64,000 nucleotides of DNA from Nitratidesulfovibrio sp. (GCF_040373385.1 NZ_JBDXXH010000002.1:434001-498000); one strand, 5' to 3'. Positions 18,404 through 27,359 are shown, numbered from the stretch's first letter. The notes: a model not told the origin generated them from the letters alone. Numbers and translations are program-made.

Positions 18404-20509
18404 ATGTCGCAATTCGTGCTTGAAATAGGTTTCGAGGAACTGCCCTCCCGCTTCCTGCCCGGCCTGGAACGGGAACTTGCGGAACGCTTCGCCCGCGCGC
18501 TGGATGACGACGGGGTGGAGCATGAATCCATCCGGGTGCTGACCACCCCCCGCCGCGCCGCCGTGCTCATCGAGGGCATCAACCCCGTGCAGCGCGAATC
18601 GGAAGAAGTGGTGCCCGGCCCGCCGGTGCGCGTGGCCTTCGATGCCGAAGGCAAGCCCACCAAGGCGGCGGAAGGCTTTGCCCGCACCCAGGGCGTGGAC
18701 ATGGCCGACATCTTTACCCAGACCACGGACAAGGGCGAATACATCGCCGTGCGCAAGCGCACCGGCGGGGCCATGTCGGCGGACCTCATCGCCGCCGCCT
18801 GCCCGGCCATCGTGGCCGCGTTGCCGTTCCCCAAGCGCATGCGCTGGGGCAGCGGCGAGTTCACCTTCGGTCGCCCGCTGCGCTGGCTGCTGGCGTTGTT
18901 CGACGACGGGGTGGTGCCCTTCGAGGTGGGCGGCGTGGTTTCCGGCGGGGTCACCTGGGGGCATCGCATCCACGGTGCCGGTCCGCTGGTTGTGAAATCT
19001 GCGGACGACTACCTGAACGTGGTCACCGAAAAGGGCGGCGTAACGCCCGACCCGGCGGAACGCCGCGCCATGATCCTGGCGGGCGGCAACGCCGCCGCCG
19101 AAACGGCTGGCGGGCGCATCCTGTGGAAGGAAAGCCTGCTGGACGAAGTGCAGGGCCTTGCCGAGCATCCGGTGCCGCTTCTGGGCGACATCGACCCCTC
19201 GTTCCTGGAATTGCCGCGCCAAGTGCTGCTGACCAGCATGGAAAGCCACCAGAAGAGCTTTGGCGTGGAAGGGCCGGACGGCGCGCTGCTGCCGCACTTC
19301 CTCACCGTGCTGAACCTCACTCCGCTGGATACCGCACTGGTCAAGAAGGGCTGGGAGCGCGTGCTGCGCGCCCGGCTGGAGGACGGCCGCTTCTTCTGGA
19401 AGACCGACCTTGCCTCCAGCTTCGACGCCTGGCTGGCCGAACTGGACAACGTGATCTTCCTGGGGCCGCTGGGCTCCATGGGCGACAAGACCCGCCGTCT
19501 CGAAAAGCTGTGCGCCTGGCTGGCCAAAGCCTGTGGCGTTGCCGACGAAGCGGCCTGCGCCCGCGCCGGTCGCCTGTCCAAGGCCGATCTGGTGTCCGAA
19601 ATGGTGGGTGAGTTCGACACCCTGCAAGGCATCATGGGCGGCATCTACGCCCGCCGCATGGGCGAGCCGGAAACCGTGGCCGCCGCCCTGGCGGAACAGT
19701 ACCTGCCCGCCGGGCCGGACAGCCCGGTGCCCTCCACCCTGACGGGGGCACTGCTGTCCATTGCCGACAAGGCGGATACCATGGCCGGGTGCTTCGGGCT
19801 GGGCATGATTCCCACCGGCGCGGCCGACCCGTATGCCCTGCGCCGCTGCGCCCTGGGCATCGCCCGCATCGTGCTGGAGCACGGCCTGCGCCTCGACATG
19901 CGCGCACTGTTCCGCACGGCGTTGGCCCTGTACGGCGAACGCGCGTGGAAGCTGGCCCCGGCGGAAGCGCTGGGTAAGCTGGAAGAGTTCTTCATGGCCC
20001 GGCTCAAGAACCATTTCATGGCCGCCGGACATGAAACCCTGCTGGTGGAGGCGGCCCTGGCCGCCGACACGCCCGAGGGCGCTGGAATGGACGTGCGCGC
20101 CGCCGGGGCGCGTCTGGCCGCGCTGTCCGACTTCAGCCGCCGCGACGACTTCGCCAGCGCGGTGCTGACCTTCAAGCGCGCGGCCAACATCATCCGCAAG
20201 CAGGGGCAGGAGGGCGGAGCCGTGCTTGACGGCGCGTACAGCCACGCCCTGCTGACCGAAGATGCGGAAAAGGCCCTGGCCGCCCGGCTGGAAGAGGTTG
20301 CCCCGCGTTTCGACGCCCTGTGGGCGGCGGACGACTTCGCCAGCCTGTTCGGCCTGCTGGGCGAGTTGCGCCCGGCGGTGGACGCCTTCTTCGACGGCGT
20401 GATGGTCATGTGCGACGATGCAACCGTGCGCGCCAACCGCCTGAACCTGCTGAAGGCGCTGACGCTGCGGCTGGGCCGTCTGGCCGACTTCGGCGCGTTG
20501 CAGATGTAG
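18404..20509 (+). CDS. glyS: Glycyl-tRNA synthetase beta subunit
   Basis: 701 residues; needed with GlyQ for charging of tRNA-Gly. It begins MSQFVLEIGFEELPSRF, the family's N-terminus, and shows FGRPLRWLLALFDD, LLTSMESHQKSFGV, LGSMGDKTRRLEKL and, near the C-terminus, FFDGVMVMCDDATVRANRLNLL. The ATG at 18404 lies eight bases after AAGGAAGG. A GTG two codons earlier (18398) is also possible. The 189-bp glyQ-glyS spacer is unusually long and holds no convincing gene. Confidence 0.96.
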   Translation: MSQFVLEIGFEELPSRFLPGLERELAERFARALDDDGVEHESIRVLTTPRRAAVLIEGINPVQRESEEVVPGPPVRVAFDAEGKPTKAAEGFARTQGVDMADIFTQTTDKGEYIAVRKRTGGAMSADLIAAACPAIVAALPFPKRMRWGSGEFTFGRPLRWLLALFDDGVVPFEVGGVVSGGVTWGHRIHGAGPLVVKSADDYLNVVTEKGGVTPDPAERRAMILAGGNAAAETAGGRILWKESLLDEVQGLAEHPVPLLGDIDPSFLELPRQVLLTSMESHQKSFGVEGPDGALLPHFLTVLNLTPLDTALVKKGWERVLRARLEDGRFFWKTDLASSFDAWLAELDNVIFLGPLGSMGDKTRRLEKLCAWLAKACGVADEAACARAGRLSKADLVSEMVGEFDTLQGIMGGIYARRMGEPETVAAALAEQYLPAGPDSPVPSTLTGALLSIADKADTMAGCFGLGMIPTGAADPYALRRCALGIARIVLEHGLRLDMRALFRTALALYGERAWKLAPAEALGKLEEFFMARLKNHFMAAGHETLLVEAALAADTPEGAGMDVRAAGARLAALSDFSRRDDFASAVLTFKRAANIIRKQGQEGGAVLDGAYSHALLTEDAEKALAARLEEVAPRFDALWAADDFASLFGLLGELRPAVDAFFDGVMVMCDDATVRANRLNLLKALTLRLGRLADFGALQM

Positions 20510-20623
20510 TTTGCCCCTGACAGGGGCAGGGAGCCGGGGCCGGTGCTCCGGCTTCCAGATTGCGCGCCGTTTTTCGAAATGCATCGGAATTCGGCCAATG
20601 GCGCGGAATGCGGCGGCGCGGGC

Positions 20624-20652
20624 TTGACAAGCCCCTGCCATGCGGGTATTGA
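20624..20652 (+). promoter_or_regulatory. Promoter of rpsT
   Basis: TTGACA (20624-20629, perfect -35), 17-base spacer, TATTGA (20647-20652). The leader to the rpsT start is about 65 bases and AT-rich near its end. Confidence 0.6.
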
Positions 20653-20720
20653 CTGGTTCCCCGTGTTCCAGCCCAGAATTTAACTGAACATATATTGCGA
20701 AGCCATTCGGAGGAGTTACC

Positions 20721-20984
20721 TTGGCTAACCACAAGTCTGCCATCAAGCGGCACAAGCAGAGCCTGAAGCGCGCCGCGCGTAACCGCGCCGCCAAGACCAG
20801 AATCAAGAACGTGGTGAAGGCCGTGCGTGCCGCCGTCCTGCAGAAGGACAAGGACACCGCCGCCCAGGCCCTGACCGATGCCATGTCGGTGCTCGACAAG
20901 GCCGCCGGCAAGGGCGTCATCCACTGGAAAAAGGCGGCCCGCAAGATTTCCCGCCTGACCAAGGCCGTGGGCTCCGTCGAGTAG
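20721..20984 (+). CDS. rpsT: 30S ribosomal protein S20, UUG start
   Basis: 87 residues, [30 protein letters not shown]..., the standard S20 sequence: very basic and helical, binding 16S rRNA. The start codon is TTG at 20721-20723, with GGAGGAG eight bases upstream; there is no alternative start that keeps the conserved N-terminus. Monocistronic, with its own promoter and terminator. A UUG start is also used for rpsT in Escherichia coli, where it is tied to autoregulation. Confidence 0.97.
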   Translation: MANHKSAIKRHKQSLKRAARNRAAKTRIKNVVKAVRAAVLQKDKDTAAQALTDAMSVLDKAAGKGVIHWKKAARKISRLTKAVGSVE

Positions 20985-21007
20985 TCCCGCCTTTCCTTTC
21001 GCGCGTC

Positions 21008-21036
21008 AGCCCGCCGGATTCGTCCGGCGGGCTTTT
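21008..21036 (+). terminator. Rho-independent terminator of rpsT
   Basis: Perfect 11-bp stem AGCCCGCCGGA (21008-21018) with TCCGGCGGGCT (21023-21033), TTCG tetraloop, then TTTT. Confidence 0.9.
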
Positions 21037-21190
21037 CGCGTTGTGCCAACGGAAGAATGCCCGGCTTCAGTCCGCGATCGAAAGCCGCAGGGGAGAAGGG
21101 GGGCCGGTCCAAGCCCCGTTGGGTGACGCGAACAATGGGGCATTCGCCCCGGCTCTGCTCGTTGATGCCGTACGCTCTTCACACGACGCA

Positions 21191-21220
21191 AAAGCGCCCC
21201 GGCCTTGTGGTCGGGGCGCT
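21191..21220 (-). terminator. Rho-independent terminator of adk
   Basis: On the minus strand a 9-bp stem (21220-21212 with 21201-21193; arms AGCGCCCCG and CGGGGCGCT) ends in TTT. It lies 26 bp after the adk stop. Confidence 0.75.
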
Positions 21221-21246
21221 GTGCATTCGGACGAGGGGGAAACCGG

Positions 21247-21918
21247 CTAGACCAGCTGCTTCAGCAGGGTTTCCTTGATGGAGTCGATGGAGCCTTCACC
21301 GTCGAGCTCGATGAACTTGGTCACGCCCTTGGCGGCGAGATCCTTGTAGAAGTACGCGGCGGCCAGGGTGCCATCCACGGTGTTGTAGTAGATGTCGTGG
21401 CGCTTGCCGATGGCGCCTTCATCCTGGTCGTCGGCACGGGCGGACAGGCTGCCGCCACACACCCGGCACACGTCGCCGGTAGGCTTGATGGCGTCGATGA
21501 AGATGTTGTTCGGGTGGTTGTTGTCGTTCTTGCAGAGGCGGCGGCCCATGATGCGGTTCTTGGCCACTTCGCGGGGCAGCAGGATCTCGATGACGTAATC
21601 CAGCTTCAGACCTTCGGCCTGCAAGGCGTCCCACAGCTTCTGGGCCTGCACCATGTTGCGCGGAAAGCCGTCGAGCAGCCAGCCGTTGGGGCCGGCGCCC
21701 TTCAGGGTTTCCAGCACCATGGGGATGGTGATGTCGTCGGGCACCAGGTCGCCACGGTCGATGTATTCCTTGGCCTTCTTGCCGAGTTCGGTGCCGCCGC
21801 CGATGTGCTGGCGGAAGATGGCGCCCGATTCGATGTGGGCAAGATCGTACTTCTTCTTGACGAGCGCCCCCTGGGTGCCCTTGCCGCTACCATTGGGACC
21901 GAAGATGAGGATATTCAC
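21247..21918 (-). CDS. adk: Adenylate kinase
   Basis: Interconverts ATP + AMP and 2 ADP. The 223-residue protein has the P-loop GPNGSGKGTQ (7-16), WLLDGFPRN, and a LID region with cysteines (RRLCKNDNNHPNN ... GDVCRVCGG) that probably bind a structural metal ion. The start is GTG at 21916-21918, preceded by AAGGAGG; the frame stays open far upstream, but the P-loop position and the ribosome site fix this start. It lies 363 bp after tilS, separated by a repeat-bearing spacer, and ends at a terminator. Confidence 0.95.
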   Translation of the reverse strand: MNILIFGPNGSGKGTQGALVKKKYDLAHIESGAIFRQHIGGGTELGKKAKEYIDRGDLVPDDITIPMVLETLKGAGPNGWLLDGFPRNMVQAQKLWDALQAEGLKLDYVIEILLPREVAKNRIMGRRLCKNDNNHPNNIFIDAIKPTGDVCRVCGGSLSARADDQDEGAIGKRHDIYYNTVDGTLAAAYFYKDLAAKGVTKFIELDGEGSIDSIKETLLKQLV

Positions 21919-22090
21919 CCCGAACCTCCTTGTAATAATTTTCACGAGGGATACCGCGAAGGCCGCCCATCTGTCAATCAATGCCCCCGCAAGCTCGTGA
22001 GAAATACGCGAAATGCAGAAGGATTGCACGGGGCAAAATGGACGGAACAGGCCCCTTCCCTTTTTCCGATCTGGCGCGGCAGGGTTGCTG

Positions 22091-22150
22091 GTTCGTGCGG
22101 ATGGACGCTGGTTCGTGCGGATGGACGCTGGTTCGTGCGGATGGATGCGG
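22091..22150. repeat. 20-bp tandem repeat, 3 copies, in the tilS-adk spacer
   Basis: GTTCGTGCGGATGGACGCTG occurs at 22091-22110 and 22111-22130; a third copy (22131-22150) diverges in its last bases. The 363-bp spacer (21919-22281) holds no gene I can support and no obvious adk promoter. The repeat is its main feature. Not CRISPR: the copies abut. Confidence 0.9.
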
Positions 22151-22281
22151 GGCAGGGAGGCTGGCAGGCGGGCCGCAGGGCGGGGTTCCGGAAAGGGCAG
22201 GGCCTGTCCTGGAGGCAGGCTGGCGCTGGAAATATCCCTTGTGAAAAGCCGCCACACCGCAGCCGGGCTACGGAAAGGCGA

Positions 22282-23739
22282 CTACCCCTGTTCGGGCAAG
22301 GAAGGCATGGGTGCGCAGGCGCGAAACTCTATGCCCCCGGCGCCTTCCCTGCCGCCGCTGTCGTCGCTGGCGCCGATGCCGCCGGACACGGGAACCACCC
22401 GCGCCGTCTTGCCGCCGGGAAACTGCACGCAGGCCCCGCCATGCCCGGCCTGCCATGCCGCATCCAGGTCCATCAGGCTGGCGGCCAGCGGTTGGCCCGG
22501 CCCCAGCCTGTCCAGCATGCGTTTGTACAGGCGCAGGCGGGCCGCGCGGTGCAGGCCGCGCAGGGTGCGGGCGGGCAGGGCGATGCGTTGCGGCGCGGAC
22601 GCGGCTGGCGCGGGGGCATATCCATCCGGAACCGCGTGGGGGGGCAGGTCTGGTGTTTTTTCCGGCATGGCGGCGGACCGGTCAATAAGGCTCGGCTGCG
22701 CGGTGTCATGAGGGGGGGCGTTGCGGAGCGGGAGGTCTGGCGGCACGGGGGGCGGCGCGTCTGGCAGCACGTCTGGCACCACGTCTGGCAGCACGTCTGG
22801 CCCCACGTCTGGGGGCGAGGTGTGCTGTGGCCACGCTTCTTCCAGCCCGTCGAGTTGTCGGGTCCAGTAGTCGGCATCACAGCGGGCCAGTTCCCACAGT
22901 GAACGCACGGCCTCGCCCAGGGCCGGGTTTTCCGCGCGCAGCAGGGGCAGCACCTGATGGCGCAGCCGGTTGCGGCGGTAGGCGGGATCGGCGTTGGAGG
23001 GGTCGCGCACGGGCCGCACGGCAAGCTCCGCCAGAAATGCGTCGATGTCGCGGCGTTCCGTGGTCAGCAGGGGCCGCAGGATGCGCCGTGCCGGGTCCAT
23101 GGCGGGCATGCCCCCCAGACCGGGCCAGCCAGTGCCCCGTACCAGTCGCAACAGTACGTCCTCGCACAGGTCGTCCGCCTGGTGGGCGGTGCAGATCCAG
23201 TCCGCCCCGGTGCGCTGCCGTTCCGACTCGAAGAAGGCGTACCGGGCGCGCCGCCCAGCGTCTTCAAGGCCGCAACGCTCCTGCGCCGCATGCCCGGCCA
23301 CGTCGATCCGTTCCGCGCGGCAGGGCACGCCCAGACGGCGGCACAGCGCGGCCACGGCGCGGGCTTCGTCCGCCGATTCCCGGCGCAGGCCATGGTCCAG
23401 CACGGCGGCATGCAGGCGCAGCCCAAGCCGGGGGGCCAGCCAGCGCAGGACCAGCAGCAGACACAGCGAGTCGGCCCCGCCGGAAACCCCCACCACCAGC
23501 GAAAGATCGGCATTGGGGGACGGCTGCGTTTCCGCAATCGCATCAGATCGCCCGGACGCGGGAAAGCCCTTGCCGTGCGTTGTCCCACGCGCCAACTCCC
23601 CGCTCAGGAAGTCGCCCACGCGCAGGCAGAACCGCGCCGCAGGGGGCGGCAGGTCCTGCAAGCGCAGCGGCAGCCGCTGCGGCAGCAGCGGGCGGGGCGC
23701 GAGGGCAGGGGATGCGTGCGGGATTTCGGAGTGGGGCAT
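22282..23739 (-). CDS. tilS: tRNA(Ile)-lysidine synthase with repeat-expanded linker
   Basis: Converts C34 of tRNA-Ile(CAU) to lysidine using ATP and lysine. The PP-loop SGGADS is at residues 86-91 of 485. TAHQADDLCEDVLLRLVRG, RPLLTTERRDIDAFL and DPSNADPAYRRNRLRHQVLPLL are family hallmarks. After the catalytic half, a Pro/Asp/Val-rich linker (PDVLPDVV-type repeats) coded by a 12-bp tandem repeat separates it from a C-terminal region containing LPARTLRGLHRAARLRLYKRML. ATG at 23737-23739 is the best of several starts, with only a weak site; the frame is open 50 codons further upstream. Function is firm; the start is uncertain. Confidence 0.9.
   Translation of the reverse strand: MPHSEIPHASPALAPRPLLPQRLPLRLQDLPPPAARFCLRVGDFLSGELARGTTHGKGFPASGRSDAIAETQPSPNADLSLVVGVSGGADSLCLLLVLRWLAPRLGLRLHAAVLDHGLRRESADEARAVAALCRRLGVPCRAERIDVAGHAAQERCGLEDAGRRARYAFFESERQRTGADWICTAHQADDLCEDVLLRLVRGTGWPGLGGMPAMDPARRILRPLLTTERRDIDAFLAELAVRPVRDPSNADPAYRRNRLRHQVLPLLRAENPALGEAVRSLWELARCDADYWTRQLDGLEEAWPQHTSPPDVGPDVLPDVVPDVLPDAPPPVPPDLPLRNAPPHDTAQPSLIDRSAAMPEKTPDLPPHAVPDGYAPAPAASAPQRIALPARTLRGLHRAARLRLYKRMLDRLGPGQPLAASLMDLDAAWQAGHGGACVQFPGGKTARVVPVSGGIGASDDSGGREGAGGIEFRACAPMPSLPEQG
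22756..22815. repeat. 12-bp tandem repeat, 5 copies, inside tilS
   Basis: CACGTCTGGCAG and variants start at 22756, 22768, 22780, 22792 and 22804. On the minus strand they encode the PDV(L/V) repeats of the TilS linker. The frame is kept because the period is four codons. Confidence 0.9.
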
Positions 23740-23915
23740 GGCTGGCCTGCGGACGAAAAGGGGAACACCCGGCGCAAAGGCCCGGGGCGGGAAGGCCGGA
23801 AAGGTATCGGGAATGGCTGCGTGCGGACAGTACACGTCACGCCGTGATGGTCCGCCGCCTGTCACCTCTGGCGGATGCGCGCGGGACACGGTGCCGGGAT
23901 CGACAAAACGGCAAG

Positions 23916-23942
23916 GACGTCGAGAACGTCGAGGACGTCGAG
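23916..23942. repeat. 9-bp tandem repeat, 3 copies, upstream of tilS
   Basis: GACGTCGAG, AACGTCGAG, GACGTCGAG at 23916-23924, 23925-23933 and 23934-23942, in the 270-bp spacer before tilS. No gene is supported in this spacer. Confidence 0.8.
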
Positions 23943-24009
23943 AGCGGGGGGCGACTGGATGGTGCCGGGCCGCATTGCGGACAGGTGACGGCGTACCGCC
24001 TGCCCGGCG

Positions 24010-24345
24010 TTACACCGCTATGCCAAGGTCCGCCAGCAGGCCGTCCAGATAGTCGATCATGTGGGCCCGCAGTTCGGGCGAGGCGTAGGCGATGCATTCG
24101 CAGCGCAGCATGCCGCGCGCCCGCACCAGCAGTTCCATGCGCAGGGCGCCCTCGTCGGTTTCCAGCGCCAGACAGAACGGGCCGCAGCTGTCGCCGTGGT
24201 CCACCTGCACGGGGGTAAGATGTTGCTGGGGTACGGGCAGCCAGTACAGGCCGTTCATGCCACCGCCAAGGTCCATTTCGTTCAGCCGCGCGCGTACGGC
24301 GGCAATGTCTTCGGTGGTCAGGTCGTCGATGCAGTAGGTGCGCAT
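24010..24345 (-). CDS. Hypothetical protein downstream of hemA
   Basis: 111 residues beginning MRTYCIDDLTTEDIAAVRARL. A mixed alpha/beta composition with no signal peptide or membrane segment. It contains GLYWLPVPQQHLTP, then HGDSCGPFCLALE and MLRCECIAYASPELRAHMIDYLDGLL; four cysteines (Cys54, Cys58, Cys82, Cys84) could bind a metal. It starts 8 bp after the hemA stop with an AAGAGA site, so it is co-transcribed with hemA-ccsA-sirC. I do not recognise a named family. A role tied to tetrapyrrole synthesis is only suggested by context. Confidence 0.75.
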   Translation of the reverse strand: MRTYCIDDLTTEDIAAVRARLNEMDLGGGMNGLYWLPVPQQHLTPVQVDHGDSCGPFCLALETDEGALRMELLVRARGMLRCECIAYASPELRAHMIDYLDGLLADLGIAV

Positions 24346-24353
24346 GGGGTCTC

Positions 24354-25682
24354 TTATGCGTCGTCGCGCGGCTGCGGGTGCTTGCGGTCGCTGTGGGCGT
24401 CTTCGGGCACGTCGTCGCAGTCCAGGTTGAACATGCGGCGGGTGATGTCGATGTACCGGGTTCCGGCCTCTTCCTCGTCGAAGCGGCGTTTCAGGAAGGT
24501 GATGGGCTCGTGGTTCACCTTCTTGACGATGGCGCACAGCATGGCCTGCAACGCCTCGCGGGTGGCGTCGTCCACCGGGCCGATGCGCTTCAGGGTGCGG
24601 GCCAGTTCGTCCTGGGCAATGCGTTCGCTGCGCCGCAACAGGTCCACGATGGTGGGTTGCAGATCGAGCGACTTCAGCCATTTGGCGAAGTTGCCCGCCT
24701 CCTCTTCCACGATGGAGCGGGCCTTGGCCGCCTCGTCGCGGCGCTGGGCCATGTTTTCCTCGACCACCTCTTTCAGGTCGTCGATGTCGTACAGGTAGAC
24801 GTTGTCCAGGTTGTTGACATCGGGGTCGATGTCGCGCGGCACGGCGATGTCGATGAAGAACATGGGCCGGTTCTTGCGGCGCTTCAGCACGTCCTTGATG
24901 TCCCGTGCTCGGATGATCGGCTCGTGCGCGCCGGTGGAGCTGATGATGATGTCCGCCTCTGACAGCCGCACGGACAGGTCCTGGAACAGCACCGCCTCGC
25001 CCTTGAACTGCTTTGCCAGTTGCAGGCCGCGTTCGAAGGTGCGGTTGGCCACCATGATCTCGCGGATGCCGGAATTCAGCAGGTGGGTTGCCGCAAGTTC
25101 CGCCATTTCGCCCGCGCCGATGAGCATGGCCTTGTACTGCGACATTTCGCCAAAGATGCGCTTGGCCAGTTCCACGGCCGCGTAGCTGATGGACACGGCG
25201 CTGGAGGCCACTGCGGTTTCGGTGCGCACCCGTTTGGCAACGGAAAAGGCCTTGTGCAGCAGGCGGTTCAGCACCACCCGGGTGGCGCTGCGGCCCACGG
25301 CCTTGCGGTAGGCGTCCTTGAGCTGGCCAAGGATTTGCGGTTCGCCCACCACCATGGAATCGAGGCTGGAGGCCACGCTGAACAGGTGGCGCACCGCGTC
25401 GATGCCTTTGTGCACGTAGACGAAGGGTTCCAGGTCGCCACGCTGCTGCCCACGCGCGGCGGCCCAGCAGTCCAGCACGCGCTGGGGCACGCCGGGGCCG
25501 TTGCCCACGGCCATGATCTCCACGCGGTTGCAGGTGGACAGGATGACCACTTCGGAAATGTCGTCGCCAGTGGGCACCACCCCTTGCTCAAGGACGGTAC
25601 AGTCGGTGAGGGCGAACCGTTCTCGCACTTCAACGCTGGCGGTGCGGTGGTTGAGACCGATGAGATAGATTTCCTGATCCAT
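24354..25682 (-). CDS. hemA: Glutamyl-tRNA reductase
   Basis: Makes glutamate-1-semialdehyde from Glu-tRNA, the first step of tetrapyrrole synthesis. The 442-residue protein begins MDQEIYLIGLNHRTA and has the catalytic Cys51 in STCNRVEI, SMVVGEPQILGQLKDAY, the NADPH site LIGAGEMAELAATHL, and a C-terminal dimerisation helix region. I start at 25680-25682 because the conserved N-terminus begins there, though its ribosome site is poor. An ATG at 25763 with AGGA would add 27 His/Pro-rich residues. Second-to-last gene of sirC-ccsA-hemA-ORF. Confidence 0.95.
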   Translation of the reverse strand: MDQEIYLIGLNHRTASVEVRERFALTDCTVLEQGVVPTGDDISEVVILSTCNRVEIMAVGNGPGVPQRVLDCWAAARGQQRGDLEPFVYVHKGIDAVRHLFSVASSLDSMVVGEPQILGQLKDAYRKAVGRSATRVVLNRLLHKAFSVAKRVRTETAVASSAVSISYAAVELAKRIFGEMSQYKAMLIGAGEMAELAATHLLNSGIREIMVANRTFERGLQLAKQFKGEAVLFQDLSVRLSEADIIISSTGAHEPIIRARDIKDVLKRRKNRPMFFIDIAVPRDIDPDVNNLDNVYLYDIDDLKEVVEENMAQRRDEAAKARSIVEEEAGNFAKWLKSLDLQPTIVDLLRRSERIAQDELARTLKRIGPVDDATREALQAMLCAIVKKVNHEPITFLKRRFDEEEAGTRYIDITRRMFNLDCDDVPEDAHSDRKHPQPRDDA

Positions 25683-25784
25683 GTGAACTCTGTGCTTCGC
25701 GGGGTGCGTCTTGTGGTCCGCTGGGTGCGTGGCGGGCGCCGCCTGCTCCGGGTTGCGGGTCATGGTTCCTGCGGGGTGCGGCCG

Positions 25785-26612
25785 TTATTGCGGGTTGAAG
25801 CTGTGGTGCGTGGTCATCAGGAAGTTGACCCCCAGCAGCGAGAACACGCATACCGCGAAGATCCAGATGGCCATGACGGCGGTCTTGCGGCCCCGCCAGC
25901 CCAGCGCCAGCCGCTGGTGGAACAGCACGGCGAACATGCACCACACCACCAGCGAGACGATTTCCTTGGGGTCCCACGACAGTACCTTGCCCCAGGCAAT
26001 GCGCGCCCACACGAAGCCGGAAACCATGCCCAGCGTGAACAGGGGAAAACCCGCCATCACCGCGAGGTGGTTCACCCTGTCGAAGGCGGAAAGCGCGGGC
26101 AGGTCGCGGTCGAAGCCGGAAAGACGCGTTTTGTGCTTCAGCTTGCGGTCCATGTACAGGAACAGCAGCCCGGCCCCGCAAGCCATGGTCATCAGGCTGA
26201 AGCTGAGGAACAGCGTGCCGATGTGCAGCCCGAAGAACAGGCCGGACATGGCGGGCGGCAGCTTGCTCTGCACGTCGGCCAGCATGAACGACGAGACGTA
26301 GAACACCAGCGCCACCGGCGAAGCGGTAAGCCCCAGGAATTCCAGCCGCAGCCGCCACCAGACAAAGAAATAGATCAGCAGCAGGCTCCATGAGAGCATG
26401 CGGAAATAGTAGGCTTTTTCCAGTATCTGCCAGGTCTGCCCCTGCATGGACAGCCCCAGCATCAGCGTGTGCAGGACAAAGCCCGCCACGGTCAGCCAGT
26501 GCGAAAGGCGCTTCAGCCTGTCGCGCCGGGCCAGCAGGCCCACGGCTATGCACACCGTGCCGAGCACGTAGAGCATGATGATGGCGATGGAAAGCAGCTC
26601 AAGCGAGCTCAT
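25785..26612 (-). CDS. CcsA/HemX-family cytochrome c assembly protein
   Basis: 275 residues, a polytopic inner-membrane protein with about eight hydrophobic segments (for example LSIAIIMLYVLGTVCIAVGLL at residues 7-27). It shows conserved histidines and the tryptophan-rich KVLSWDPKEIVSLVVW, related to the WWD haem-handling region of CcsA. CcsA-type proteins pass haem for c-type cytochrome maturation; the HemX branch lies next to hemA and may affect its level. The ATG overlaps the end of sirC by 14 bp and hemA follows, so this is one haem operon. Which of the two roles applies is not decided by sequence. Confidence 0.85.
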   Translation of the reverse strand: MSSLELLSIAIIMLYVLGTVCIAVGLLARRDRLKRLSHWLTVAGFVLHTLMLGLSMQGQTWQILEKAYYFRMLSWSLLLIYFFVWWRLRLEFLGLTASPVALVFYVSSFMLADVQSKLPPAMSGLFFGLHIGTLFLSFSLMTMACGAGLLFLYMDRKLKHKTRLSGFDRDLPALSAFDRVNHLAVMAGFPLFTLGMVSGFVWARIAWGKVLSWDPKEIVSLVVWCMFAVLFHQRLALGWRGRKTAVMAIWIFAVCVFSLLGVNFLMTTHHSFNPQ

Positions 26613-27285
26613 GCAGCAACTCCACGATGCGCGGATGCAGTTCCGCGGGCAGCAGTTCGGTCAGGATGCGTTCGGCCCCGGCGCGGTCGCGCGCGGCCAG
26701 TGCGTCGATGAGCGGCGATTCCACGATGGCGCGGAACAGCGCCGTATTCTGCCCTGTCTCGTGCCCAAGCGCAAGAACGAGCGGCCGCAGGCGGCCCAGC
26801 AGTACGGTGATGCCGTCGTACCGGGCGCCGAACCAGGCTTGCAGGTCCATGCGGATGCGCCGGGCAAGGGCCGGGCTGTGCCCCCCGGTGGAAAGGGCCA
26901 CCGTCAGGTCGCCGCAGGCGAAATGGGCGGGCACGATGAACGCTCCCTCGTCCGGGGCGTCGGCCACGTTGCAGGGCACGTTGCGCTGGCGGCAGGCATC
27001 GGCCACGGCGGCGTTGACGGCGCGGCTGCCCGTGGCCGCGAAGGCCAGGGCGCAGCCGTCCACGTCGGCGGGGGCAAAGGGCCGCGCCTCGAAGCGCACG
27101 GCGGGGTGGCCCAGCAGGGGGGCCAGTTCCGGGTCAGAAGGCGCTTCCGGGTTGGCATCCAGCACCAGCACGCGGGCCGGGCCGCAGTCCAGCAGCGATG
27201 CCAGCTTGCGGCGCCCCACGCCCCCCGCGCCCACCACCAGGCAGGCGCGGCCATGCAGGTCGAGAAGCAGGGGATAGTAACGCAT
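26599..27285 (-). CDS. Precorrin-2 dehydrogenase / siroheme synthase N-terminal-type protein
   Basis: 228 residues. The N-terminal Rossmann domain has VVGAGGVGRRKLASLLDCG (about 18-36); NVADAPDEGAFIVPAHF and LTVALSTGGHSPALARRIR match the NAD+-dependent precorrin-2 dehydrogenase module of CysG/Met8. There is no C-terminal methyltransferase, so it should do only oxidation (and possibly ferrochelation). Siroheme is needed both for sulfite reductase and for the siroheme-based haem route known in sulfate reducers. I use ATG 27283-27285; a GTG five codons earlier is possible. First gene of the haem operon, divergent from the glycosyltransferase gene. Confidence 0.88.
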   Translation of the reverse strand: MRYYPLLLDLHGRACLVVGAGGVGRRKLASLLDCGPARVLVLDANPEAPSDPELAPLLGHPAVRFEARPFAPADVDGCALAFAATGSRAVNAAVADACRQRNVPCNVADAPDEGAFIVPAHFACGDLTVALSTGGHSPALARRIRMDLQAWFGARYDGITVLLGRLRPLVLALGHETGQNTALFRAIVESPLIDALAARDRAGAERILTELLPAELHPRIVELLHELA

Positions 27286-27359
27286 TGAGGTCGTATACAC
27301 GAGGGGCGGGCAAAGTAAAACCGGCCCGGCGCGCGAGGAACGGCATTGCCCGGCTTGCC

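Noticed and set aside
18229..18423. 64-codon ORF in the glyQ-glyS spacer
   Set aside because: Weak start site, overlaps the glyS start, no conserved features.
18377..21112. 911-codon open frame on the minus strand opposite glyS and rpsT
   Set aside because: Covers two certain genes in antisense and has no recognisable domain.
22091..22150. Possible CRISPR or phage attachment repeat
   Set aside because: Three abutting 20-bp copies without spacers, no cas genes, no integrase; it is a plain tandem repeat.
25683..25763. N-terminal extension of HemA (27 residues) from an upstream ATG with AGGA
   Set aside because: His/Pro-rich sequence not part of the family; MDQEIYLIGLNHRTA is the conserved start. 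Kept as an alternative only.
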